Assembly (NCBI GenBank): GCA_002331625.1
Contig: DCZN01000015.1
Span: 549 to 41,581 of the forward strand
Length of the DNA: 41,033 bases
Reading direction: 5' to 3'
Source of the DNA: Nitrospira sp. UBA2083
GTDB taxonomy: Bacteria > Nitrospirota > Nitrospiria > Nitrospirales > Nitrospiraceae
Shown here: piece after piece, positions 18,068 to 25,048 of the stretch
How the letters are laid out: each line of letters opens with the position of its first letter
How positions within the stretch are numbered: the stretch's first letter is position 1
Made by a program: the position numbers and the translations under genes
Notes under the pieces: generated by a model
Database searches by the model: none
Told to the model about the DNA's origin: nothing
Seen by the model: the letters and a program-made list of their open reading frames with translations, nothing else

Positions 18068-18846
18068 CTCAGAGTGCGGAGGCAGCGCCAGGCATTCGGG
18101 TCAATCCTCTGGCGACATCTCCAGGCGTTTCACTGCGAGCTGCTGGATTGGAGAAGAGCTTCCGCGGTCGCAAGGTAGTGAAGGGGGTTGGAATTGAGGT
18201 GTCTGCCGGGGAGGTGGTGGGGCTTCTGGGACCTAACGGAGCTGGTAAAACCACGATCTTCGATATGATGGTTGGGTTATGCCAACCAGATGCAGGGGAA
18301 ATAATCTTCAAGGGAGAATCCGTCACGAGTCTTCCAATGTACAAACGCGCGCGCAGGGGGATAGGGTATCTGCCGCAGGAGTCCTCGGTCTTTCGTCGAC
18401 TCTCAGTCGAACAGAATGTCTTGGCGATTCTTGAAATGCTAGGGTATGCTCGTCAAGAACGAACTGAGCGGGTGGATGCATTGCTCAAAGAATTGGACCT
18501 CCTGCACATTCGGAAAAGTATGGCTTATGCGCTGTCGGGAGGAGAGCGACGACGATTGGAAATTACACGTGCCTTGGCGGCCACGCCGTCCTTTATGCTG
18601 TTGGATGAGCCGTTCGCTGGGATTGACCCCATCGCAGTCGCGGATATTCAGCAAATCATCACACGGCTCAAAGGAAAAGGCATCGGTATCCTCATTACGG
18701 ATCACAATGTTCAAGAAACGCTTTCCATCGTGGATCGCGCGTACATCATTAATGAAGGGTTGATCTTGGAATCAGGACCTCCTGAGGCCATCGTGCGGAG
18801 CGAAACAGCCCGAGCAGTCTATCTTGGAGAACAGTTCAAGTTATAA
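18064..18846 (+). CDS. lptB: LPS export ABC transporter ATPase LptB
   Basis: LptB powers extraction of lipopolysaccharide from the inner membrane with LptF and LptG, which are not in this window. The 260-residue protein has Walker A GPNGAGKT at 56-63, a Q-loop (LPQESSVFRRLSVEQNVLA), the LSGGERRRLEITRAL signature, Walker B MLLDEPFAGIDP and the H-loop in LITDHNVQETL. It has about 20 extra N-terminal residues compared with E. coli LptB; an internal start is not clearly better. Neighbours lptC, lptA and rpoN are the conserved context. Confidence 0.95.
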   Translation: MTQSAEAAPGIRVNPLATSPGVSLRAAGLEKSFRGRKVVKGVGIEVSAGEVVGLLGPNGAGKTTIFDMMVGLCQPDAGEIIFKGESVTSLPMYKRARRGIGYLPQESSVFRRLSVEQNVLAILEMLGYARQERTERVDALLKELDLLHIRKSMAYALSGGERRRLEITRALAATPSFMLLDEPFAGIDPIAVADIQQIITRLKGKGIGILITDHNVQETLSIVDRAYIINEGLILESGPPEAIVRSETARAVYLGEQFKL

Positions 18847-18864
18847 GAACATGAATGGTTGCCA

Positions 18865-20367
18865 ATGAAACTACGGCTTGATCTGAAGCTCAGTCAAAAG
18901 TTAATCATGACGCCTCAATTGCAGCAGGCGATTAAACTGTTGCAGTTGTCACGTCTGGAGCTGCAACAGAGTCTTACTCAGCATCTCCTGGAAAATCCAT
19001 TACTTGATGAAGTTCAATCGGACGTAGAAGAAGCTGACGCATCGGTCAACGAGGAAAAGGTTGCCGAACTCCCTGCGGTGGAAAGCCAGGATCAGGCCGT
19101 GCCAAATGAATCAAGGGAAGAGCAAGGGTCACCTGAAGAGTTTTCCGCCTCAGGATGGGAAGAATACTTCGGAGATCGGCGCGGAGGGGATTCCGAGCAC
19201 GCTTCTGCTCAAGACGACTTCCCCTCTTACGAGCAGACCGTAGCAAAAGCGACGTCGCTTGAAGAACATTTGCTCTGGCAACTGTCCCTCTCTACCCTTA
19301 CCGATCGTGAGAAAGTACTTGGTCGTTTGATCATCGGCAACCTCGACGACGACGGCTATCTTCGCATTCCATTGACCGAGGTTGTCTCTGGTACTGATTT
19401 TGTGGAATCGGAAGCAGAGTCTGTCCTGAAGGACATCCAGACCTTTGATCCAACGGGCGTTGCAGCGAGGGATCTTCCTGAATGTCTTCTGTTGCAACTT
19501 GGACACTTAGGCCGGAATCCGTTCGGCTCGCTTGGATCACCCCCTGGGGCACTCAAGGGGTCCGTTATTGAAAGTATTATCCAGCATCATTTGAAGGATT
19601 TGGAAAAAAAGCAGTATGCCAAAATTGCCAAAGCTTTGAACGTCACTGTCGAGGACGTCTTTCAAGCCACGAAGATCATCGGAGAGCTTGAGCCGAAACC
19701 TGGCCGCCCCTTCATCAATACACAAAACTATGTCATTGTCCCCGACGTGTTTGTCGTCAAGAATGAGGGGGAATGGGTTGTGTTGCTTAATGACGACGGA
19801 CTGCCACGTATGAGGATCAGCCCATACTATAAGCAGCTTATCTCAACGGGGCAGGGCGGAGCACCAGAGACCAAAGCCTATATGGATGAAAAGTTGCGGG
19901 CTGCACAGTGGGTGATTCGAAGCATTGAGCAGCGCAACAGGACGATTGTCAAGGTGGTGTCGAGCATCGTCAAGTTTCAAGAGGAGTTTTTTGAGCGTGG
20001 AGTGCAGTATCTGAAACCATTGGTCTTGAAGCAGGTGGCCGAAGATATTGGCATGCATGAGTCCACGATCAGCCGCGTGACGGCCAATAAGTATATGTAT
20101 TGTCAGCAGGGCATGTTGGAGCTCAAATTTTTCTTCAATGCCGGACTCCAGCGAGCTGATGAGCCATCGGGTATGCATTCTTCGGTATCGGTCAGAGACA
20201 TGATCAAGACCATGGTGGCCGAAGAAGATACCAAGCGTCCCTTGAAAGATGAAGAAATAGCGGCTCGGCTCCGTACTCAAGGAGTGCTGATTGCAAGGCG
20301 GACCGTGGCGAAGTATCGAGCCGAATTGAATATCTCTTCAGCGAGCCAACGCAAACAGTTCTTTTGA
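18865..20367 (+). CDS. rpoN: RNA polymerase sigma-54 factor
   Basis: Sigma-54 directs polymerase to -24/-12 promoters that need AAA+ activators. The 500-residue product has the glutamine/leucine-rich activator-interacting region I (residues 1-50, LSQKLIMTPQLQQAIKLLQL), an acidic region II to about 125, the core-binding domain, a helix-turn-helix (DIGMHESTISRVTANKYM) and an intact RpoN box ARRTVAKYR at 477-485. The ATG at 18865 matches the family start MKLRLDLKLSQ; a TTG at 18859 is in frame. It follows lptB by 18 bp. Confidence 0.97.
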   Translation: MKLRLDLKLSQKLIMTPQLQQAIKLLQLSRLELQQSLTQHLLENPLLDEVQSDVEEADASVNEEKVAELPAVESQDQAVPNESREEQGSPEEFSASGWEEYFGDRRGGDSEHASAQDDFPSYEQTVAKATSLEEHLLWQLSLSTLTDREKVLGRLIIGNLDDDGYLRIPLTEVVSGTDFVESEAESVLKDIQTFDPTGVAARDLPECLLLQLGHLGRNPFGSLGSPPGALKGSVIESIIQHHLKDLEKKQYAKIAKALNVTVEDVFQATKIIGELEPKPGRPFINTQNYVIVPDVFVVKNEGEWVVLLNDDGLPRMRISPYYKQLISTGQGGAPETKAYMDEKLRAAQWVIRSIEQRNRTIVKVVSSIVKFQEEFFERGVQYLKPLVLKQVAEDIGMHESTISRVTANKYMYCQQGMLELKFFFNAGLQRADEPSGMHSSVSVRDMIKTMVAEEDTKRPLKDEEIAARLRTQGVLIARRTVAKYRAELNISSASQRKQFF

Positions 20368-20401
20368 TTGCCACGGCTTTGCATCCACTAGGGAGGTGCG
20401 C

Positions 20402-20713
20402 ATGAAGCTAAGGATCACGGGGCGCCACATGGAAATCACGCCTGCGCTAAGAAACTATGTGGAGACCCGATTCAGTCGGTTGGATCGCTATGGATTAAAG
20501 GTGGGGTCGCTCCAGATTGTGTTGGGAGTTGAAAAACTTCAGCATAAGGCAGAGGTGACCGGTGCCGTGAGTGGAAAGCGAGTCCAAGCGAAGACCTCGA
20601 CCACGGAGATGTATGCTACCATCGATGCCTTGGTAGATCGCGTGGATGCTCAGTTCCGCAAATGGAAGGAGCGTCTCGTAAATCATAAGCCAGCTAAACC
20701 GAAGGGAGGGTGA
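20402..20713 (+). CDS. hpf: Ribosome hibernation promoting factor, short form
   Basis: HPF binds idle ribosomes between the subunits and promotes inactive 100S dimers. The 103-residue product starts MKLRITGRHMEITPALRNYV and keeps the beta-alpha-beta fold with the basic KWKERLVNHK end. It lacks the long C-terminal dimerisation domain, so it is the short form. The ATG at 20402 has GGGAGG at 20391-20396; a GTG at 20396 overlaps this site. Its place after rpoN matches proteobacteria. Confidence 0.94.
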   Translation: MKLRITGRHMEITPALRNYVETRFSRLDRYGLKVGSLQIVLGVEKLQHKAEVTGAVSGKRVQAKTSTTEMYATIDALVDRVDAQFRKWKERLVNHKPAKPKGG

Positions 20714-20790
20714 GGCTTCATCAACGCTTGGTTTTCCAGATCAATGACAATGAATGTCAGAGGAGGATCTCTTAGATCAATTCTGTAGTC

Positions 20791-20799
20791 TGCTACAAT
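20791..20799 (+). promoter_or_regulatory. Extended -10 element upstream of rapZ
   Basis: TGCTACAAT at 20791-20799 fits the extended -10 form TGnTATAAT with one mismatch. The region 16-17 bases upstream (CTTAGA/TTAGAT near 20771) is a poor -35, which extended -10 promoters can tolerate. It lies in the 163-bp gap between hpf and rapZ, giving a leader of about 70 nt. No terminator was found after hpf, so rapZ may also be read from upstream. Confidence 0.45.
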
Positions 20800-20876
20800 T
20801 ACGTGGCATGCGTTGTATTGGATCGTGAAAGCCATACCCAGTTATCCCAGGTATCCGCCGAGACGTGTAGGGTCCA

Positions 20877-21743
20877 ATGGTGCGACTCAATCTAGTCATC
20901 ATCAGTGGATTGTCGGGATCTGGAAAATCGTATGCGCTCAAGGCATTCGAGGACGCCGGCTATTTCTGTATCGATAATCTTCCCCCTGCATTACTTCCAA
21001 CGTTCGTTGACCTGTGTCATCAACAGCATAGTGAAATCGCAAACGTCGCGCTTGGTATCGATATTCGAGAGCGTGTATTTTTTTCAGACTTTGTAGGAAT
21101 TCTTGAACGAGTCAAGGCCTTGGGGCATGCCGTACAGCTGCTCTTTCTTGAAGCTCGGGATGAGGTGCTGATCAGGAGGTTTTCAGAATCTCGCCGGCCA
21201 CACCCACTCCTGCCGCACCTGCCGGTTTTCGAGGGCATTCAGTTTGAGCGGGAACGCATTGCGGAATTACGGCGACATGCCGATCGCATCATCGACACGT
21301 CGGATCTCACGGTCCATGAGCTTGGGGAACTGCTAGCCAAGGAATTCTTGCGAGAATCAACCAGTAGGCGGCTCACGATCTCCCTGTTGACTTTCGGGTA
21401 TAAATTTGGGGTTCCGTACGATATCGATCTGCTGTTTGATGTGCGATTTCTCAAGAATCCGTTTTTTGTGCCAGATCTCAAATTATTGTCCGGAGAGGAT
21501 CCGCAGATTCGTGACTTTGTACTATCGGACGCGGATGCGACGAATTTTGTCGCACATATCGAGGAACTCTTGAAGTTTCTCCTCCCACTGTATCAGCGAG
21601 AGCGGCGGAGCTATCTCACGATTGCGATCGGGTGTACCGGTGGGCGACATCGCTCGGTAGTGATCGCCACTCATATCTGCCAGCGCCTCGCTACGCTCGG
21701 GTACCAAGTCGGCCTCAAACACCGAGATATTCAAAAACCATAG
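20877..21743 (+). CDS. rapZ: RapZ/YvcJ-family nucleotide-binding protein
   Basis: In E. coli RapZ is an RNA-binding adaptor controlling GlmZ decay and so glucosamine-6-phosphate synthase; in other bacteria the family (YvcJ) has less defined roles, and the sRNA partner is not seen here. The 288-residue product has Walker A GLSGSGKS at 11-18, the CIDNLPPALLPTF segment, LFLEARDEVLIRRFSESRRPHPL, and the C-terminal CTGGRHRSVVIATHI motif. The 5' neighbour is hpf with no ptsN in between. Confidence 0.95.
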   Translation: MVRLNLVIISGLSGSGKSYALKAFEDAGYFCIDNLPPALLPTFVDLCHQQHSEIANVALGIDIRERVFFSDFVGILERVKALGHAVQLLFLEARDEVLIRRFSESRRPHPLLPHLPVFEGIQFERERIAELRRHADRIIDTSDLTVHELGELLAKEFLRESTSRRLTISLLTFGYKFGVPYDIDLLFDVRFLKNPFFVPDLKLLSGEDPQIRDFVLSDADATNFVAHIEELLKFLLPLYQRERRSYLTIAIGCTGGRHRSVVIATHICQRLATLGYQVGLKHRDIQKP

Positions 21744-21803
21744 GTTCTTCCTCAGGTTGTAGGGATAGAACTCCTGCCCGCCTTGTCGTTTCCGGTGGTT
21801 TCC

Positions 21804-21831
21804 TTGACAGGTAGAGCATACTGACTATACT
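21804..21831 (+). promoter_or_regulatory. Strong sigma-70 promoter for the MerR-like gene and pil operon
   Basis: A perfect TTGACA (21804-21809) and TATACT (21826-21831) are separated by 16 bases. Transcription would start near 21838, giving a leader of about 38 nt that contains the palindrome at 21861-21872. This is the best promoter match in the window and the only one evident before pilM. Confidence 0.8.
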
Positions 21832-21860
21832 TACCTTTGTGAATAGTAAAGAAATATAAA

Positions 21861-21872
21861 AGGTATATACCT
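21861..21872. promoter_or_regulatory. Perfect 12-bp palindrome, candidate operator
   Basis: AGGTATATACCT reads the same on both strands and ends three bases before the GTG start of the MerR-like gene. It lies about 24-35 bases after the predicted transcription start. With no loop bases it cannot make a stable RNA hairpin within one molecule, so a DNA site for a dimeric protein is more likely. The adjacent DNA-binding protein is the obvious candidate to bind it; that is inference. Confidence 0.5.
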
Positions 21873-21875
21873 GAA

Positions 21876-22088
21876 GTGAAAAAGCCTAAGCAATATGTGA
21901 AAGAAGAAGGTTTCAAGGCCGTCCAGGTTTGTGAGTTGTTCGATATTTCGAAGGCCACGCTCTTTCGTTGGGAGCGAGAAGGTGTGATTGCTCAACCGGA
22001 ACGAGACTGGAGAAATTGGCGGCTGTATACGAGAAAGAATGTGGATGAAATTGAAAAAGTTATTCGTGCCCGGAAGAGTGTCATGTAG
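21876..22088 (+). CDS. Small MerR-like helix-turn-helix protein ahead of pilM
   Basis: The 70-residue product consists almost only of a MerR-type winged helix: the VQVCELFDISKATLFRWEREG helix-turn-helix (about residues 16-36, first part quoted in family alignment) followed by a wing with WRLYTRKNVDEIEKVI. No effector-binding or dimerisation coiled coil remains. It starts with GTG at 21876 without a clear ribosome binding site. It lies 15 bp before pilM behind a strong promoter, so it is very probably cotranscribed with the pilus genes and may control them. The target is unknown. Confidence 0.8.
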   Translation: MKKPKQYVKEEGFKAVQVCELFDISKATLFRWEREGVIAQPERDWRNWRLYTRKNVDEIEKVIRARKSVM

Positions 22089-22102
22089 AGTTCAGAGGAC
22101 GT

Positions 22103-23209
22103 ATGCTGAGTTCATTTAAAAAACTAGTTGATACCGACATCATTTCGATGCTGACTCCTCGTCGGCAGCTTGTCGGGCTTGATATTGGGTCGAGCTCGAT
22201 CAAAGTGGCGCAGCTCAAAGAAAGTAAGGGGCGGTACTTCCTTCAGAAGTTTGGAGTGAAAGCGCTTGAACCGGAAGTCATTGTCGATGGGACCGTGATG
22301 GATGAGGGACGGGTGGTGTCAGCGATTCGCGAATTATTCGACGAAGCGAACGTCAAGAACAAGCACGTAGCCATCTCTATTTCCGGGCATGCCGTCATCG
22401 TAAAAAAGATCAGCTTGCCGCCGATGCCCGATGAAGAATTGGAAGGACAGGTGAAGCTTGCGGCGGAGCAGTACATTCCATTTGATATCAATGAAGTCAA
22501 CATCGACTTTCATGTGTTACCGCCTGAGGCAGCGACTGATGGGCAGGGCGACATGGCGGTCATCCTGGTTGCGGCCAAGAAGGACAAGATCAACGAGCTG
22601 ACTGAACTTGTGAAGGCGGCTGGACTGGTTCCAATGATCATGGATGTCGACGCCTTTGCGATCGAAAACATGCATGCCATCAATTATCCAATGGCTCAGG
22701 AAGAGACAACGGCTTTGGTCAATCTGGGTGCCAGTGTCATGAATGTGAACATCATTCGTGCAGGGTCTTCCCTCTTTACTCGAGATATCCCATTGGGAGG
22801 GAATCGATATACCGAGGCCCTTCAACGGGAGATGGGATTGTCGTTCGAAGAAGCGGAAGAGAGTAAGAAGAAAGATCGCTCCGGTGACTCCAACGGAGGA
22901 TCAGTTGGCAACGTCCTAGACAGCGTGAATGCTGAAGTAGCTTCTGAAATTGCTCGTACCGTGGATTACTTCAAGACCTCAAGCACCCACGCGGAACTCA
23001 ATCGTGTGCTGGTCTGTGGCGGTGTCGCTAGGGCCAAGGGACTCCTCCAGCAGCTGAGCGACCGGATGCAGCTGCCGGTCGAAATGGCTGATCCCTTCGC
23101 TGAGATCGATACGGCAGGGTGTGATGTTGACCCAGACCTTCTCGCTGATCTGGCGCCATCGGCGGCCGTCGGCATCGGCTTGGCCTTAAGAGCGGTGGGT
23201 GATCGATGA
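22103..23209 (+). CDS. pilM: Type IV pilus assembly ATPase-like protein PilM
   Basis: PilM is an actin-like cytoplasmic protein that binds the N-terminus of PilN and links the pilus motor to the alignment complex. The 368-residue product has the FtsA-like phosphate motif LVGLDIGSSSIKVAQLKES, the PMPDEELEGQVKLAAEQYIP block and a late VLVCGGVARAKGL adenosine motif. An insert rich in lysine, serine and glycine (near residues 255-275) is a likely loop. It is followed by pilN with an ATGA overlap. Confidence 0.96.
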   Translation: MLSSFKKLVDTDIISMLTPRRQLVGLDIGSSSIKVAQLKESKGRYFLQKFGVKALEPEVIVDGTVMDEGRVVSAIRELFDEANVKNKHVAISISGHAVIVKKISLPPMPDEELEGQVKLAAEQYIPFDINEVNIDFHVLPPEAATDGQGDMAVILVAAKKDKINELTELVKAAGLVPMIMDVDAFAIENMHAINYPMAQEETTALVNLGASVMNVNIIRAGSSLFTRDIPLGGNRYTEALQREMGLSFEEAEESKKKDRSGDSNGGSVGNVLDSVNAEVASEIARTVDYFKTSSTHAELNRVLVCGGVARAKGLLQQLSDRMQLPVEMADPFAEIDTAGCDVDPDLLADLAPSAAVGIGLALRAVGDR

Positions 23210-23760
23210 TTCGGATTAACCTCCTTCCCGGCGGGCCTAAGGGACGACCAGCAAAGCCTCAGTATGACGTTCGTGCTCAAGTCATCCTTGGTGTGGGGAT
23301 CATAGTGGTCACGCTGGCGGGCTGTTGGTGGTATTCCGCTTCGTTGGACAGCGAGCTGGAAGCTCGGCAAGAGGAGAAGCAGAACAAGGAAAAGCAGGTT
23401 GCTCAGTTGAAAGAACAGGTCAAGCAGGTTCAGGACTTTGAGCAACGAAAAAAGCTTCTTGAGGACAAGAATCGAATTATCGATCAACTTGAGCAGTCAC
23501 GAATGGGACCAGTGAAAGTGCTTGACCATGTGAGTCAGAGCTTAGAACCTCTGAAAGTCTGGCTGACCAAACTTGGGGTTACGTCAGACATGGTCGAGCT
23601 GGAGGGGAAGGCCTTAACAAACGACGACGTCGTCGAATTTGTGAATAACTTGCGCCGCACAGATTACTTTACCGGTATCAATCTCCAAGAAAGTAAAGCA
23701 GCGGTGGAAAATAAGATCAACCTGTATCAGTTTCGTCTCGCTTTTCGTCTGAAGGGTTAA
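23206..23760 (+). CDS. pilN: Type IV pilus inner-membrane protein PilN
   Basis: PilN is a bitopic inner-membrane protein that pairs with PilO in the periplasm. The 184-residue product opens MIRINLLPGGPKGRP, matching the conserved INLLP PilM-binding motif, then a transmembrane helix (about residues 24-42, VILGVGIIVVTLAGCWWY), a coiled coil of lysine/glutamine-rich heptads (about 45-95) and a ferredoxin-like end. The start overlaps the pilM stop. Confidence 0.95.
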   Translation: MIRINLLPGGPKGRPAKPQYDVRAQVILGVGIIVVTLAGCWWYSASLDSELEARQEEKQNKEKQVAQLKEQVKQVQDFEQRKKLLEDKNRIIDQLEQSRMGPVKVLDHVSQSLEPLKVWLTKLGVTSDMVELEGKALTNDDVVEFVNNLRRTDYFTGINLQESKAAVENKINLYQFRLAFRLKG

Positions 23761-23762
23761 GT

Positions 23763-24407
23763 ATGACGTTGCCTCAACTCAATCTCGAGACGCTTCGCAG
23801 TGTGCCTGCCTCGCAAAAGGCGGCACTCCTGCTTCTCCTCGTCGGCGGCATCATTGCTGCGTTTTATTTCTATATCGCGGAACCCAAGTCGGCCAACATT
23901 GCTGCACTCGAGGCAGAAAACAGCAAGCTGGAGAGTGAGATTCAAACGCTGACAATCAAGGTCAAACATCTCGATGAATTGGTTGCAGCGAATAAACAGC
24001 TTGAAATTGAGTTGGCAAAAAAGAAAGAGCGCCTCCCTCCCGAAGAAGAAGCCATCATGCTCTTGAAACAGGTCTCGGATTTGGGGGTGCGATTGGGGCT
24101 TGATATCAAGTTATGGAAACCTGGTCAGCAGACAGAAGACCCATCCAAACTCTTTGTCAAAATGCCGGTCAATGTGGAGGTCGTCGGGGTCTATCATACG
24201 GCGGCACTGTTTTTCGATCGCATCAATCGACTGCCCAGGATCATCACGGTATCGGGCCTTAAGATGGGCTCTCCAAAATTAGAGCAAGGACGAGTGATCG
24301 CGCAAACAACCTTTGACCTGATTGCCTATGCAGCGCCGCAAGACAAACCGGCTTCTGGAGCAGCGCCTGCGACGAATGTTCCGAAAGTCGCTCAGGCTGT
24401 GAAGTAA
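23763..24407 (+). CDS. pilO: Type IV pilus inner-membrane protein PilO
   Basis: PilO forms heterodimers with PilN and connects to PilP. The 214-residue product has one transmembrane helix (residues about 18-38, AALLLLLVGGIIAAFYFYIA), a coiled coil with LEAENSKLESEIQTL, and a C-terminal domain ending in a proline/alanine-rich tail. It lies 2 bp after pilN. The PilO-type segment VYHTAALFFDRINRLPRIIT supports the call. Confidence 0.94.
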   Translation: MTLPQLNLETLRSVPASQKAALLLLLVGGIIAAFYFYIAEPKSANIAALEAENSKLESEIQTLTIKVKHLDELVAANKQLEIELAKKKERLPPEEEAIMLLKQVSDLGVRLGLDIKLWKPGQQTEDPSKLFVKMPVNVEVVGVYHTAALFFDRINRLPRIITVSGLKMGSPKLEQGRVIAQTTFDLIAYAAPQDKPASGAAPATNVPKVAQAVK

Positions 24408-24421
24408 AGGATTCTGAGCTC

Positions 24422-25048
24422 ATGCATCTATTCGATCGAGGTAAGCAGAAAGTCTGGCAGGATGCGTGGTTCATCGGTGTTGGTGCGACCTGTTTGTGGA
24501 GCGTCCTGTTCGGGGTTCTAGGAGCCCATGCTGAACCTTCCCCAGTTCCTGGGCAGATCGCCCCTATGCGCCAAGGTACGATCAAGCCCCCTTCCGCTCC
24601 TGAACTTCCACCGCCGGCTCCTCCTACGATGGAAGCGCCATCGTCGGGTGCACAGGTCCAGGTGCCGCCTCAGTTGCCGTTAACCGAGGGTGTAGCCGGG
24701 TTTGGATACGACCCTTCTGGCCGTCGAGATCCGTTTGCTCCAATTATCCAAGAGCTTCAGCCAGGGAAGACAGATACCACGCTGCCTCCATTACAACGGG
24801 TCACGCTGACGGAGCTGAATCTGATCGCGATCGTATGGGGGGCATACGGGTATACCGCCATGGTGCAAACTCCAGAAGGACATGGATATTCCGTTCGGCG
24901 GGGAACCAGAATTGGTCAGAACAACGGAGTGGTCAGCGCAATCACCGAGCGTGGCATCATTGTCCAAGAGCGATTCACAGATGTCTATGGCAAGAAACAA
25001 GAACGGGAGTACGTCAAGCTTCTTCATCCCAAAGAGGGCTCAGAATGA
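24422..25048 (+). CDS. pilP: Type IV pilus protein PilP
   Basis: PilP links the PilN/PilO complex to the PilQ secretin. The 208-residue product has an N-terminal hydrophobic stretch ending in GVLGAHA, a long proline-rich linker (about residues 40-90) and a C-terminal beta domain with YDPSGRRDPFAPI and LTELNLIAIVWGAYGYTAMV. PilP is usually a lipoprotein, yet no clear lipobox cysteine is seen here. The stop overlaps pilQ by four bases. Confidence 0.92.
   Translation: MHLFDRGKQKVWQDAWFIGVGATCLWSVLFGVLGAHAEPSPVPGQIAPMRQGTIKPPSAPELPPPAPPTMEAPSSGAQVQVPPQLPLTEGVAGFGYDPSGRRDPFAPIIQELQPGKTDTTLPPLQRVTLTELNLIAIVWGAYGYTAMVQTPEGHGYSVRRGTRIGQNNGVVSAITERGIIVQERFTDVYGKKQEREYVKLLHPKEGSE

Noticed and set aside
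24835..25044. Upstream extension of pilQ inside pilP
   Set aside because: It reads pilP out of frame; the ATG at 25045 begins a good signal peptide and overlaps the pilP stop.
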